From Burkholderiaceae bacterium (GTDB lineage Bacteria; Pseudomonadota; Gammaproteobacteria; Burkholderiales; Burkholderiaceae_D): a stretch of DNA of 33,985 nt. The stretch's first letter is position 1. Each line of letters starts with the position of its first letter. The notes below the pieces were generated by a model, which saw only the letters and a list, made by a program, of their open reading frames with translations, was not told the origin of the DNA and searched no databases. Both the position numbers and the translations under genes were made by a program. Shown piece after piece: positions 26,194 through 33,907 of this stretch. The DNA is taken from NCBI GenBank assembly GCA_019751755.1, contig JAIENA010000269.1, positions 1-33,985 of the forward strand, read 5' to 3'.

Positions 26194-26221
26194 ATTTTAA
26201 TTTTGAATCTTAGCAGTCCAA
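26194..26221 (-). promoter_or_regulatory. Predicted sigma-70 promoter for wzy-xrtB-epsI
   Basis: On the minus strand, TTGGAC (26221-26216) and TAAAAT (26199-26194) are 16 nt apart, close to the sigma-70 consensus. Transcription would start about 30-35 nt before the wzy ATG. It lies directly behind the terminator at 26254-26286, which supports a separate transcription unit. Confidence 0.5.
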
Positions 26222-26253
26222 CTTAATTCGCGACGCCCGATTGAACTCAGCCT

Positions 26254-26286
26254 TAAAAACAAAAAAGGCCGCACAAGGCGGCCTTT
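26254..26286 (-). terminator. Terminator after the polysaccharide-lyase pair
   Basis: AAAGGCCGC (26264-26272) pairs perfectly with GCGGCCTTT (26278-26286) around ACAAG. On the minus strand the stem is followed by a T-rich tail (TTTTTTGTTTTT including stem bases). It closes the lyase transcript that ends at 26321 and separates it from the wzy unit. Confidence 0.9.
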
Positions 26287-26320
26287 CCGGGGAGAGCGGA
26301 TCGCGCTGACTGGCGCCGGC

Positions 26321-27232
26321 TTACTTGACCACCGTCGGCGTCGGCGACACGGTGCTGCCGCACGGCAGTTGCGCCGCCATCAGCTCATAGGTGCTGCTGG
26401 CGCCGCCGACATAGATGAAGTCGGTGTACAGCGAGCGTGACGCCACGCCCATCACGCCCGGCATGTAAAGCCCGACCTTCGGGTAATTGCCGAGCCAGGT
26501 TTCATACGAGTTATAGGCATTCTTGACGTCATAGGCCAGGTTGCCATTCATCCAGACTTTCAGGGAACCGATCCCCGGCTTGGCCGACCAGTCGGCGCGC
26601 ACCACGAAGCAATACCATTTATTGGTCTGCAGCTTGGCCAGCCGCGCCAGCTGTTCGCCGGTGTTGGCGCGCGTGGCCGGGTCGAGGCCGCTGCCGTCGG
26701 TCTTGCGGAAGTTGTAGTGCAGTTCCAGGTTCAAATCCTGGCCGTAGGCGACCACGGCTACCGGTGGCGGCACCGTCAGGGTTTTCTGGCTGGTGTGCAA
26801 TTGCGCCACCACGGTCGGCGTGGCGTGGAATTGCCAGTCACTCGGGAACATCATGGCAAACCCATACCAGCGCAAGCCTTCGATCACGTATTCATACTTG
26901 GCCGAAATCTCGGTGCGCGACGCCCCGGACACCAGCGGGTCAGTCTTCAGCGTCTTCAGGAGCAACACCTTGCGGCCGCTGCCACTGGGATCGTCCACCA
27001 ACTGCAGGTTGCTGGCGGCATCGCCGGTATGCACCGCATACACGTCATCGAGGTAACGGTAAGTCGCGGTGGCGTTGCGCGCCAGGTTTTCACTGACGTA
27101 CATCAGTTTCTTGGGATTGGACACCAGCGTGTCGACCCGGCCGCTGCGCGACAGGTCAATCTGGGCCAGCGCCGGGCCACAGGCCGCCGCCAGTATCAGC
27201 GACGCTACCAATTTAAGGGGGAAGTAAGGCAT
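26321..27232 (-). CDS. Heparin lyase I-family polysaccharide lyase, copy 1
   Basis: This 303-residue exported protein has a signal peptide (about 1-23, ending ALA) and the fold pattern of the heparin lyase I-like polysaccharide lyases: SRTEISAKYEYVIEGLRWYG, TPTVVAQLHTS, NKWYCFVVRADW, then KVWMNGNLAYD and SLYTDFIYVGGAS. Such enzymes cut uronic-acid-containing chains by beta-elimination. Next to EPS genes it probably trims or degrades the polymer in the periplasm. It has GGAG 6 nt before its ATG and lies 13 nt after copy 2. The family assignment is from motifs seen by eye; the active-site residues were not verified. Confidence 0.85.
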   Translation of the reverse strand: MPYFPLKLVASLILAAACGPALAQIDLSRSGRVDTLVSNPKKLMYVSENLARNATATYRYLDDVYAVHTGDAASNLQLVDDPSGSGRKVLLLKTLKTDPLVSGASRTEISAKYEYVIEGLRWYGFAMMFPSDWQFHATPTVVAQLHTSQKTLTVPPPVAVVAYGQDLNLELHYNFRKTDGSGLDPATRANTGEQLARLAKLQTNKWYCFVVRADWSAKPGIGSLKVWMNGNLAYDVKNAYNSYETWLGNYPKVGLYMPGVMGVASRSLYTDFIYVGGASSTYELMAAQLPCGSTVSPTPTVVK

Positions 27233-27245
27233 GAGTTTCTCCGGG

Positions 27246-28067
27246 TTACCACTGGATATTGCCGCCGCTGATGTAGCCGCCGCACGGACTGACAAAGTAC
27301 ATCTGGTTGACCGTCGTCGACGCGCCGCCCAGACGGATGAAATCGGTGTACAACGTGCGTTCGGCAACACCCATCAGGCCGGGAAACATCAGGCCGGTCC
27401 GCGGTGTGTGGGCGACGCCGAAATACGAATTAGTGGAATTGGCCGCGCTGTACACTTTTTCCCCATTCATCCACATCGTGACGGCGCCTCTGCCCAGCGC
27501 CGGCTGCCAGTCCGAGCGCACCACCAGGCAATACCAGCGGTTCGTCACCACCGGCCCCAGCTTGATGATTTCACTGGCGGAATTGGTGGCGGTGGCAGAC
27601 GTCGCCGCCAGGTAATTCGCGTTCAGGTTCAGTTCCAGCGTATTGCCGCGCACCAGCAGCGACAACGGCGCCGCCAGGTTGGTGGCGGTGCCGCCGTTAT
27701 CGATTTGCGCGATCACCGTGGGATTCGGATGGATCACCCAGGTCGACGGGATGTAGACGCTGATGCCATACCAGCGCAAACCCGTGCTGAGCGACTCACC
27801 GCGCGGATAAAAATCGGTGCGCTTGATGGCGCCGACGTTGGCGTCCGTGCTTTTCACCTTGCTCATCAGTACGACCCGGCCGCTGCCGGCCGGGTCAGTG
27901 ATAAAGCTCAGGTTCGATGCGCTGGCGCTGGACAGGACATAACGCGTGGAAAACTTGCTGGCGTCCACCGTACCGCCGATGGCGGTATCGACTTGCGCGT
28001 GGGCGGCGCCGGCCAGCAGTGCCGCCGCGATACTGGAATACCGGCACAGGTGCCGCGTGAAATTCAT
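27246..28067 (-). CDS. Heparin lyase I-family polysaccharide lyase, copy 2
   Basis: This 273-residue exported paralog of copy 1 has a signal peptide (about 1-24, ending AHA). Matching stretches include TGLRWYGISVYIPSTWVIHP, NPTVIAQIDN, NRWYCLVVRSDW, TMWMNGEKVY and TLYTDFIRLGGAST. In copy 1 the corresponding stretches read GLRWYGFAMMFPSDW and LYTDFIYVGGAS. The two copies therefore come from a tandem duplication that has since diverged strongly. GGGGAG lies 6 nt before the ATG. It is the first gene of a two-gene unit preceded by about 200 nt of AT-rich DNA. Whether both copies cleave the same substrate is unknown. Confidence 0.85.
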   Translation of the reverse strand: MNFTRHLCRYSSIAAALLAGAAHAQVDTAIGGTVDASKFSTRYVLSSASASNLSFITDPAGSGRVVLMSKVKSTDANVGAIKRTDFYPRGESLSTGLRWYGISVYIPSTWVIHPNPTVIAQIDNGGTATNLAAPLSLLVRGNTLELNLNANYLAATSATATNSASEIIKLGPVVTNRWYCLVVRSDWQPALGRGAVTMWMNGEKVYSAANSTNSYFGVAHTPRTGLMFPGLMGVAERTLYTDFIRLGGASTTVNQMYFVSPCGGYISGGNIQW

Positions 28068-28114
28068 TTGGAACTCCCCATACGTTGCAATGACATGGGC
28101 AGGAAGATAGCACG

Positions 28115-28131
28115 CGGAAATATTTTTTCCG
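28115..28131 (-). promoter_or_regulatory. Hairpin in the lyase 5' leader
   Basis: CGGAAA (28115-28120) pairs with TTTCCG (28126-28131) around TATTT in the predicted leader, about 50 nt before the ATG at 28067. It could protect the mRNA or be chance. Confidence 0.3.
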
Positions 28132-28175
28132 TTGCCAAACTCCAACAACTCCACATTTTATTTCACAAGATGCAA

Positions 28176-28184
28176 ACTATACCA
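28176..28184 (-). promoter_or_regulatory. Predicted extended -10 promoter for the lyase pair
   Basis: On the minus strand the sequence TGG-TATAGT matches an extended -10 element. Transcription would start near 28169, giving a leader of about 100 nt. No good -35 box is visible. Confidence 0.4.
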
Positions 28185-28224
28185 CATAAGATTAGGCAAA
28201 TATTGATTTACACAGAGATAATAT

Positions 28225-28261
28225 TCTTTCACGAAAGATTACTTTCCAAGACAAGATTACT
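28225..28261. promoter_or_regulatory. Repeats upstream of the lyase promoter
   Basis: TCTTTC-AC-GAAAGA (28225-28238) is a perfect 6-2-6 palindrome. AAGATTACT occurs twice, at 28235-28243 and 28253-28261, exactly 18 bp apart. AAGATTA also occurs at 28188-28194. The block lies upstream of the predicted -10 box and could bind a regulator. This AT-rich DNA raises the chance of coincidence. Confidence 0.35.
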
Positions 28262-28273
28262 AACTTTTCGTCA

Positions 28274-29152
28274 TTAAAATTCCACCATGACCGCGCCCAC
28301 CACTTCCGCCCCCGTATGGCGCACCTGCGCCACCAGCGCCTGCACGTCATCGAGCGGGGTATGGTGTTGGCGGGCCACCAGCAACACGCCGCCGGTGCGC
28401 GCCGCCAGCGCCAGCGCATCGGAACCGCGCTCGAACGCCGGCACGTCGTACAGCACGGCGTCATAGCGCGCCGATAGTTGCGCATTCAACGTGGCAAAGC
28501 TTGAGCGGCTCAACAATTCCTGCGGATTGGGCGGCAAGGTGCCGGCGCACAGCACGGAGAGATCGAGGAAGTCATCGAAGCGCGCGACGCTCGACATGTC
28601 CGTCCTGCCGGCCAACAGATCGGACAGCCCCTGGCGCCGCTTGACGCCGAACAGGTCATGCTGGCGCGGCGTGCGCAAATTCGCATCGACCAGCAAGGTC
28701 TGCTCGCCCAGCTGCGAAAACACCACCGCCAGGTTGGCGGCAAACACGCTGGCGCCATCGCCGCTGGCCACCCCGGCCACCACCAGCGCCTTGTGGCCAC
28801 GAGAAAACCAGCGCAGCATCAACTGGCTGCGCACGGCGCGCAGCACTTCCACTTGTGGACTGAAGGGCTGGAACGCGGCAGCCAGCAACGGCGAATAATC
28901 GCCTTCGCCCTGCTGCAGGTACGGATAGTCGAACTGGCGCGCCAGCACTTGCGCGATATCGGTTTCACTGACCAGCCCCAGGCGTTGCGCCGCCTCGCCA
29001 TAACGGATGCCCAACTCCGTTTGCATGCGCAGCACGCGCTCGGAATTGTCCGGGCTGATCTTGCCGGCGGCGACCAGCAAGGTGCCGATACTGGAATCGG
29101 GGAACGGTGTCATCGGGGCGGAGGATAGCGTTGCAGTCATATCAGGTCCCAT
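28274..29152 (-). CDS. epsG: Chain-length determinant tyrosine kinase-like protein EpsG
   Basis: This 292-residue cytoplasmic P-loop protein of the BY-kinase (Wzc C-terminal) type works with EpsF in EPS chain-length control. The pattern NLAVVFSQLGEQTLLVDANL then RTPRQHDLFGVKRRQGLSD is typical of EpsG. The Walker A' Asp156 is present. The Walker A loop reads GVASGDGAS (127-135), so the usual Lys is Ala134, which is a possible loss of nucleotide binding. No tyrosine cluster is visible at the C-terminus (AVMVEF). The start is uncertain: ATG at 29152 follows the epsF stop by 1 nt, while ATG at 29140 has GGGA upstream. A degenerate repeat spans this junction. Confidence 0.92.
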   Translation of the reverse strand: MGPDMTATLSSAPMTPFPDSSIGTLLVAAGKISPDNSERVLRMQTELGIRYGEAAQRLGLVSETDIAQVLARQFDYPYLQQGEGDYSPLLAAAFQPFSPQVEVLRAVRSQLMLRWFSRGHKALVVAGVASGDGASVFAANLAVVFSQLGEQTLLVDANLRTPRQHDLFGVKRRQGLSDLLAGRTDMSSVARFDDFLDLSVLCAGTLPPNPQELLSRSSFATLNAQLSARYDAVLYDVPAFERGSDALALAARTGGVLLVARQHHTPLDDVQALVAQVRHTGAEVVGAVMVEF

Positions 29153-29162
29153 CTCAGGTCAA
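29139..29162. repeat. Degenerate 12-bp repeat at the epsF/epsG junction
   Basis: ATATCAGGTCCC (29139-29150) and ATCTCAGGTCAA (29151-29162) match at 9 of 12 positions and cover the epsG start and the epsF stop. It is the weakest of the junction repeats. Confidence 0.45.
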
Positions 29163-30557
29163 GCGCAGGCGCCGGGGCGCCAGCAGGTTCGCCAGGCGCG
29201 AACGCGGTTTCGGCGGCGCCCACGAAATATGGCCCAGCACAGCAATATCGGCCACATGGGTCAAGTCACTCGTGGAACGGACGCGGCGGTCCATCAATTC
29301 GACCACCAGGCCAAACCCCATGCCCAGCACGCCGCCCAGCATGCAGGCCAGCACCGTGTTGAGCAGCATGCGCGGCGTGGCCGGCTCGATCGGCGCCACG
29401 GCCGGATTCAAAATCGCCACTTCCGATTGCTCGGCCTGCCCTTCCATGCGCGTTTGCGACAGGCGCTGGGTGGTCGCGTCAAACGCGCGCTGGGCGCTTT
29501 CCATGTCTTTTTGCAGCACATTCAATTCATCGCGGGTGCGGTTCAATGCCAGCACGCGGGCTTTTTGTTCGGCCAGCGAAGCGCGCAACGCGCCTTCCCG
29601 CTGCGCCAGCACTTGCGCATTGTTGCCGACGCTGTTGGCGGTAGACTGGATTTGCGTCGTCAGATTGGCGCGCAACTGGTTCGCTTCCGCGCGGGCGGCC
29701 AGGTATTGCGGATGGTTGTGGCCGAGGCGCTGGCCGATTTCCGCCACCTTGCTGTCGGCCGCGCTGACGCTGGCGCGCAGGGTCTGGATCAGCGGGCTGT
29801 TGGCCACGTCCGGCGCTTCACCAGCTTGACCGGACGCCATACGCTGGCGCGATGCCGCTTCCATTTGCTGGGCCTGCGCCAGCACCAACTGGGCCGACAA
29901 GTCGTTGAGGCGGTTGCTTTCAACGTCAAGGCGGCCGTCCAGGCTGACGATGCCGTATTCCTGCTGGTATTTCGACAAACGGCTTTGTGCCGCTTCCAGC
30001 GCATCGCGCTGCTGCTTGGTCTGGTCACTGAAATAACTGGCCGCTTTTTTCATCGGCTCGACTTTCAGTTGCACCGTCAGCTTCTGGTATTCATCGGCAA
30101 AGGCATTGGCAACCGCAGCCACGAATTGTGGTTCCGCACCCTTGAAACTGATTTCCACCACGCTGCTTTCACGCGACGGCACGGCATCGAGCTTTTTCAG
30201 CAACAGCTCGGCCAGCCAGTCGCGCACCGTGCCCTTGCCGTCCGTGGCCTGGCGGAATTGCGCAATGACATCAGTGTTGTGCTCCAGTTTCAGTTGGTCC
30301 ACCACGCGCAGCGCCACATTCTTGCTGGTGATGATGTCGATCTGGGTCGCGACATACCCCGGCATCAGTTGGCCGGGCGCGGCCATGCCGGTGACCGGGT
30401 CGACGCCCTTGTAGTTCAGCAGCACGGTGGACGTGGCCTTATAGGTCTTGGGCAGCAAGGCGCTGACCACCACTGTCACCAGCACGGTGGCCAGCAAGGT
30501 CAGCAGCACGATCTTGCGGCGTGCGCGCAGGATCAGCAGGAACTGGGAAAAATTCAT
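29154..30557 (-). CDS. epsF: Chain-length determinant protein EpsF (Wzz/GumC type)
   Basis: This 467-residue polysaccharide co-polymerase has two membrane segments. TM1 is at about 15-37 (after MNFSQFLLILRARRK) and TM2 at about 397-419, with a periplasmic domain between them. The N-terminal Wzz region has LPKTYKATSTVLLNYKGVDP. A long coiled coil (about 180-380) is rich in Ala, Gln and Glu, with patterns such as ALEAAQSRLSKYQQEYGIVS. The C-terminus is cytoplasmic and basic. It acts with EpsG to set EPS chain length and links polymerisation to export through EpsE. It lies 9 nt after epsE. Confidence 0.95.
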   Translation of the reverse strand: MNFSQFLLILRARRKIVLLTLLATVLVTVVVSALLPKTYKATSTVLLNYKGVDPVTGMAAPGQLMPGYVATQIDIITSKNVALRVVDQLKLEHNTDVIAQFRQATDGKGTVRDWLAELLLKKLDAVPSRESSVVEISFKGAEPQFVAAVANAFADEYQKLTVQLKVEPMKKAASYFSDQTKQQRDALEAAQSRLSKYQQEYGIVSLDGRLDVESNRLNDLSAQLVLAQAQQMEAASRQRMASGQAGEAPDVANSPLIQTLRASVSAADSKVAEIGQRLGHNHPQYLAARAEANQLRANLTTQIQSTANSVGNNAQVLAQREGALRASLAEQKARVLALNRTRDELNVLQKDMESAQRAFDATTQRLSQTRMEGQAEQSEVAILNPAVAPIEPATPRMLLNTVLACMLGGVLGMGFGLVVELMDRRVRSTSDLTHVADIAVLGHISWAPPKPRSRLANLLAPRRLRLT

Positions 30558-30566
30558 AACACTTCC

Positions 30567-31466
30567 TTAAAACAGGCTTTCTTTGACGTACACCACATCA
30601 TCCACTTGCAGCAAATCCTCCTGCTTGACGCTGATGACTTGCAGTTGGCCGCTGGCGTCGCGGCGCTTGATGCGCATGCCGCGCTCGGTGCCGCGTGGCG
30701 TCAGGCCGCCGCCGGCCGCCAGCGCCTGCACCACCGTCATGCCGCGCTCCAGGCGCGCCGGACCGGGACGCTGGACTTCGCCATAGATATAAAAGCGCGG
30801 CGCGCGCTCGACATACACCACGTCGTTCGGCGCCAGCGCATAGTCGTGGCCAAAGTCGCCCGACTGCACCATCTTGATAATATCGATGGTTTCACTGCGG
30901 GTCTTGCCATCGCGGGTGCGGATCAAGGTCACGCTGTCGCCGCCGTCCGGCCCGATGCCGCCAGCCTGCGCCAGCGCCTCCATCAGGCTGCGCTTGCCCT
31001 CCATCGGATAGCGTCCGGGACGGTTGACCTGGCCCAGCACCGACACTTGCGCACTCTGGATGCTGGTGACCAGGATGTTGACTTGCGCCTGTTTGACATA
31101 GCCGCCGCTGTCGAGCAGGCCGGCGATCTTTTTCTCGGCGGCCGGCACGGTCAACCCCGCCACGGGAACCTGCCCCACCAGCGGCACGGTGACGGTGCCG
31201 GTTTCCGCCACGCGGGTTTCGGTGGCCAGGTCGGGACTGCCGTAGACGGTGATGCGCAAGATATCGCCGGCGCCCAGCACAATGCCGCTGGCGGTCGCCG
31301 GGTTGGCAGGGTTGGCCACGTAGGCTGCGTTATCGGCGCCGGCCAGATGGACGGCGTTGGCAGACGCGGGCGTCTTGGCGGTGTCCGCCGCGCTGGCTGC
31401 ACGCATGGCGGTTGCCGCCAGCAGCGCCATCGCCAGCATGGCCAGCCACAAGGTGAATTTCTGCAT
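30567..31466 (-). CDS. epsE: Polysaccharide export protein EpsE (Wza type)
   Basis: This 299-residue periplasmic/outer-membrane export protein has a signal peptide (about 1-26) without a lipobox cysteine, so it is probably not a lipoprotein, unlike classical Wza. The Poly_export domain is at about 62-135 (LGAGDILRITVYGSPDL, TVTVPLVGQVPVAG). SLBB-like repeats follow, with SVLGQVNRPGRYPMEGK at about 155 and YIYGEVQRPGPARLERG at about 232. It forms the export channel with EpsF and the EpsL barrel. The ATG has AAGGAGG 4-5 nt upstream. It lies 9 nt after the epsD stop. Confidence 0.95.
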   Translation of the reverse strand: MQKFTLWLAMLAMALLAATAMRAASAADTAKTPASANAVHLAGADNAAYVANPANPATASGIVLGAGDILRITVYGSPDLATETRVAETGTVTVPLVGQVPVAGLTVPAAEKKIAGLLDSGGYVKQAQVNILVTSIQSAQVSVLGQVNRPGRYPMEGKRSLMEALAQAGGIGPDGGDSVTLIRTRDGKTRSETIDIIKMVQSGDFGHDYALAPNDVVYVERAPRFYIYGEVQRPGPARLERGMTVVQALAAGGGLTPRGTERGMRIKRRDASGQLQVISVKQEDLLQVDDVVYVKESLF

Positions 31467-31475
31467 GATGCCTCC

Positions 31476-32402
31476 TTATTTCAAGCCGGCGACGCCGCGC
31501 GCAGCAGCCGCCGCCTGTGGCGGTACCGGCTGCGCGCCCGCCATGGTATCGGTCTGGTTGAAGTAGTCGATCTTGGCGTCGGCGCGCAAGCGTTTGAGCT
31601 CGGTTTCCGCCGCTTCCTTGTTTTTCTGGTTGATCAGGAATTGCTCGATGTGTGCGACGGAATTGTTCAGCGTGGCCGGACTGTCCTTGACCTCGGCAAT
31701 CTGCATCAGCAGGCTGCGCTCGCCTTCTCGGATGATGAACAACTGCCCCTTGGGCATCGTCACCAGCTTGCTGCTCAGCTCAGGCGGCATGTCGGCGCTG
31801 GTGCGTGACACTTGCGTGCGGCCATACTGGACCTTGTTGCTGTCCAGCCAGGCCGCGACCTCGTCCAGCGAGCGGCTGGCATCCATCAGTGTTTTCAGCG
31901 GCTCCGTCACATCCTTGCTGGCCACCACCAGTTCATGCATATCGAACTGCTTGCGGCTGGTGAAAAATTCCGGATGCTCGTTGAAATACGCTTCGATCTC
32001 CGCGCGGGTTGGCTTGGCCTGGCTGCCGATGCGCTTTTGCAGGTAAGCTTGGGCCACGATCATGGCCTTGGCGCGCTCGATGGCCTGCATCACTTTCGGA
32101 TCGCGGTCCAGCTTGTCCTTGGCCGCTTCGTTTTGCAGCAGTTGGCGGTCAATCAGCGATTCCAGCAATTGCTTGCGCACGGCGTCCGGCTGGGCCGTGG
32201 CGCCGGAACGCTGCAATTCCTCGTTCAATTGCAAGACCGTGATTTCCGCACCATTGACGCTGGCCAGTGCCTGTCCGGCTTTCGGTTCCTTGTTGCCACA
32301 GGCCGACAACGCCAGCGTGGCGACCAGCATCACGGTAACGGCGGCGCGGTGGCGGCGGAGATCACGCAGGAGATCACGCAGGAGATAAGCGGTAGTGTCC
32401 AA
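31476..32402 (-). CDS. epsD: EpsD family peptidyl-prolyl cis-trans isomerase lipoprotein
   Basis: This 308-residue periplasmic chaperone-like protein has a lipobox (LSAC, Cys35) and a SurA-like N-terminal region (LASVNGAEITVLQLNEEL, LLESLIDRQLLQNEAAKDK). A rotamase-type domain lies at about 155-255. It is standard in XrtB EPS loci and is thought to help fold outer-membrane export parts. The start is TTG at 32402, supported by AAGGA 6 nt upstream. The first codons contain two 12-bp repeats that give YLLRDLLRDLRR. Without the TTG start, Met25 would leave a shorter but still complete signal. It heads the epsD-E-F-G unit. Confidence 0.93.
   Translation of the reverse strand: MDTTAYLLRDLLRDLRRHRAAVTVMLVATLALSACGNKEPKAGQALASVNGAEITVLQLNEELQRSGATAQPDAVRKQLLESLIDRQLLQNEAAKDKLDRDPKVMQAIERAKAMIVAQAYLQKRIGSQAKPTRAEIEAYFNEHPEFFTSRKQFDMHELVVASKDVTEPLKTLMDASRSLDEVAAWLDSNKVQYGRTQVSRTSADMPPELSSKLVTMPKGQLFIIREGERSLLMQIAEVKDSPATLNNSVAHIEQFLINQKNKEAAETELKRLRADAKIDYFNQTDTMAGAQPVPPQAAAAARGVAGLK
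32354..32389. repeat. 12-bp tandem repeat in the epsD start region
   Basis: Three adjacent 12-bp units: GGCGGAGATCAC, GCAGGAGATCAC, GCAGGAGATAAG. They encode the repeated LLRD part of the EpsD N-terminus on the minus strand and keep the reading frame. Confidence 0.85.
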
Positions 32403-32422
32403 GATAATTCCTTTGTGTGATT

Positions 32423-32452
32423 ATTTATTTGCAACATTAATAATGTGTAAAT
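32423..32452 (-). promoter_or_regulatory. Predicted epsD promoter with palindromic operator
   Basis: On the minus strand TTTACA (32451-32446) and ATAAAT (32428-32423) are 17 nt apart, a fair sigma-70 match (18 nt spacing to TAAATA also possible). The spacer holds a palindrome: ACATTA-A-TAATGT at 32434-32446. It extends to longer arms, ATTTGCAACATTA (32427-32439) and TAATGTGTAAAT (32441-32452), which are near inverted repeats with one extra base. This overlap of operator-like symmetry and promoter suggests direct regulation, for example by EpsA or the response regulator. Confidence 0.5.
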
Positions 32453-32507
32453 ATTTTAGCCCAGCGCGGTTTTTCGACGCGCACGAATGGCTCAGTCACC
32501 CGCCCGC

Positions 32508-33890
32508 TCAATGGGCATTCTCGTGGCCGGTCACGACTTTCATGGTGCGCAGCACGATCCACAAATCGAGCCACAGCGACCAATTGCGCAGGTAATCGAG
32601 GTCGTAGCGTATGCGCGCTTCCATCTTGTCCAAGGTTTCCGTTTCACCGCGCAAGCCATTGACCTGGGCCCAGCCGGTGATGCCGGGCTTGACCTTGTGG
32701 CGCAGCATGTAGCCCTTGATGAGCTTGCGGTATTGCTCGTTGTGCGCCACCGCATGGGGACGCGGCCCGACGATACTCATGCGCCCTTGCAGCACATTGA
32801 TGAATTGTGGAATTTCATCGAGCGAAGTCTTGCGCAGGAAAGCACCGACCTTGGTCACCCGCTGGTCATTCTTTTTCGCCTGCGTGACCTTGGTGCCATC
32901 TTCGGCCACCGACATCGAGCGGAATTTGTAGACGATGATTTCCTCGCCATACAGCCCGTAGCGGCGCTGCTTGAAGATCGCCGGCCCCGGCGAATCGAGT
33001 TTCACGGCCAGCGCCACGATGGCCATGACCGGCAGCAGCAGCAAGGTAATCAGGCCGCCCAGCACCATGTCGGACGTGCGCTTGATCAGGCTGTTAAAGC
33101 CCGTGAACGGGCTTTCGCAAATCGCAATCACCGGCATGCCGCCGACGTTGTCGAAGCGGGCCTGCATCAGGTCGAAGACATAGATATCGGGTAAGAAATA
33201 GACGGACGCCGTGGTGTCCTGCAATTCATCGAGCAGGCGGCGGATGCGTGGCTGGGCGGAAATCGGCTGGCTGATGAAAATCATCTTGATATGGTTGTCC
33301 CGCACGAAGCTGGCGATGTCGTCCATGCTGCCCAACACCGGATGGCTCATGTTGCCGGGCATGCGTTCGCGCGCACGGTCGTCAAAGAAACCCTGCACCG
33401 TCATGAACAGGTTCGGCAAGCGGTCGATGGTGTTGGCAAAGCGCACCCCGACGTCATTGGCGCCGATGATCAGCGCCGAGCGCTCCTGAGTCTCGCGCTC
33501 GGGATCGGAACCGAGCTTGCGCGCCGCCGTGTGACTGGCCAGCAGTGCAAAGGGGGTGGCGGCAAACCAGACCAGCACCACGTGTTCATCGTAGTGGTAG
33601 GACAGGCCGCTGACAGAACCGAGGAACACCAGGATCGCGGCGGTGACGATCCAGCCGATGAAAATGTCGCGCGCATAGGCCAGCATGCGGCCGCTGCGCC
33701 AGGTCTGGTAGGGATCAACGTACTGGTAGACCGAGGTGGAAATGAAGAACGCCAGGATCATCAGCACCAGGGAATAACCGGTAAACGGTTCGGCGAACAT
33801 CAGGGAAAACAGGTACAGCGTCCCCATGATGATGAGAGGGTCCAGGACCCGCTGGAAGAAAGAGATCAGTGGTATGTCGTTAACCGTCAT
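32508..33890 (-). CDS. wcaJ: Undecaprenyl-phosphate glucose phosphotransferase (WcaJ-like)
   Basis: This 460-residue membrane enzyme starts the EPS repeat unit by moving hexose-1-phosphate to undecaprenyl phosphate. About four to five membrane segments lie in the first 130 residues. A Rossmann-like domain ([15 protein letters not shown]) follows at about 138-240, then the bacterial sugar transferase domain (about 265-460). That domain carries [49 protein letters not shown] and [17 protein letters not shown]. The Asp-Glu pair in SLDEIPQ is the family signature. It is often called EpsB in XrtB loci. Galactose or N-acetylhexosamine as donor is possible. It lies 17 nt after epsL. Confidence 0.95.
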   Translation of the reverse strand: MTVNDIPLISFFQRVLDPLIIMGTLYLFSLMFAEPFTGYSLVLMILAFFISTSVYQYVDPYQTWRSGRMLAYARDIFIGWIVTAAILVFLGSVSGLSYHYDEHVVLVWFAATPFALLASHTAARKLGSDPERETQERSALIIGANDVGVRFANTIDRLPNLFMTVQGFFDDRARERMPGNMSHPVLGSMDDIASFVRDNHIKMIFISQPISAQPRIRRLLDELQDTTASVYFLPDIYVFDLMQARFDNVGGMPVIAICESPFTGFNSLIKRTSDMVLGGLITLLLLPVMAIVALAVKLDSPGPAIFKQRRYGLYGEEIIVYKFRSMSVAEDGTKVTQAKKNDQRVTKVGAFLRKTSLDEIPQFINVLQGRMSIVGPRPHAVAHNEQYRKLIKGYMLRHKVKPGITGWAQVNGLRGETETLDKMEARIRYDLDYLRNWSLWLDLWIVLRTMKVVTGHENAH

Positions 33891-33907
33891 GGATTTTCTC
33901 GGAAAGC

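Noticed and set aside
29007..31808. 933-residue plus-strand frame opposite epsE, epsF and epsG
   Set aside because: It is an antisense artefact of GC-rich DNA. All three minus-strand genes have clear family motifs.
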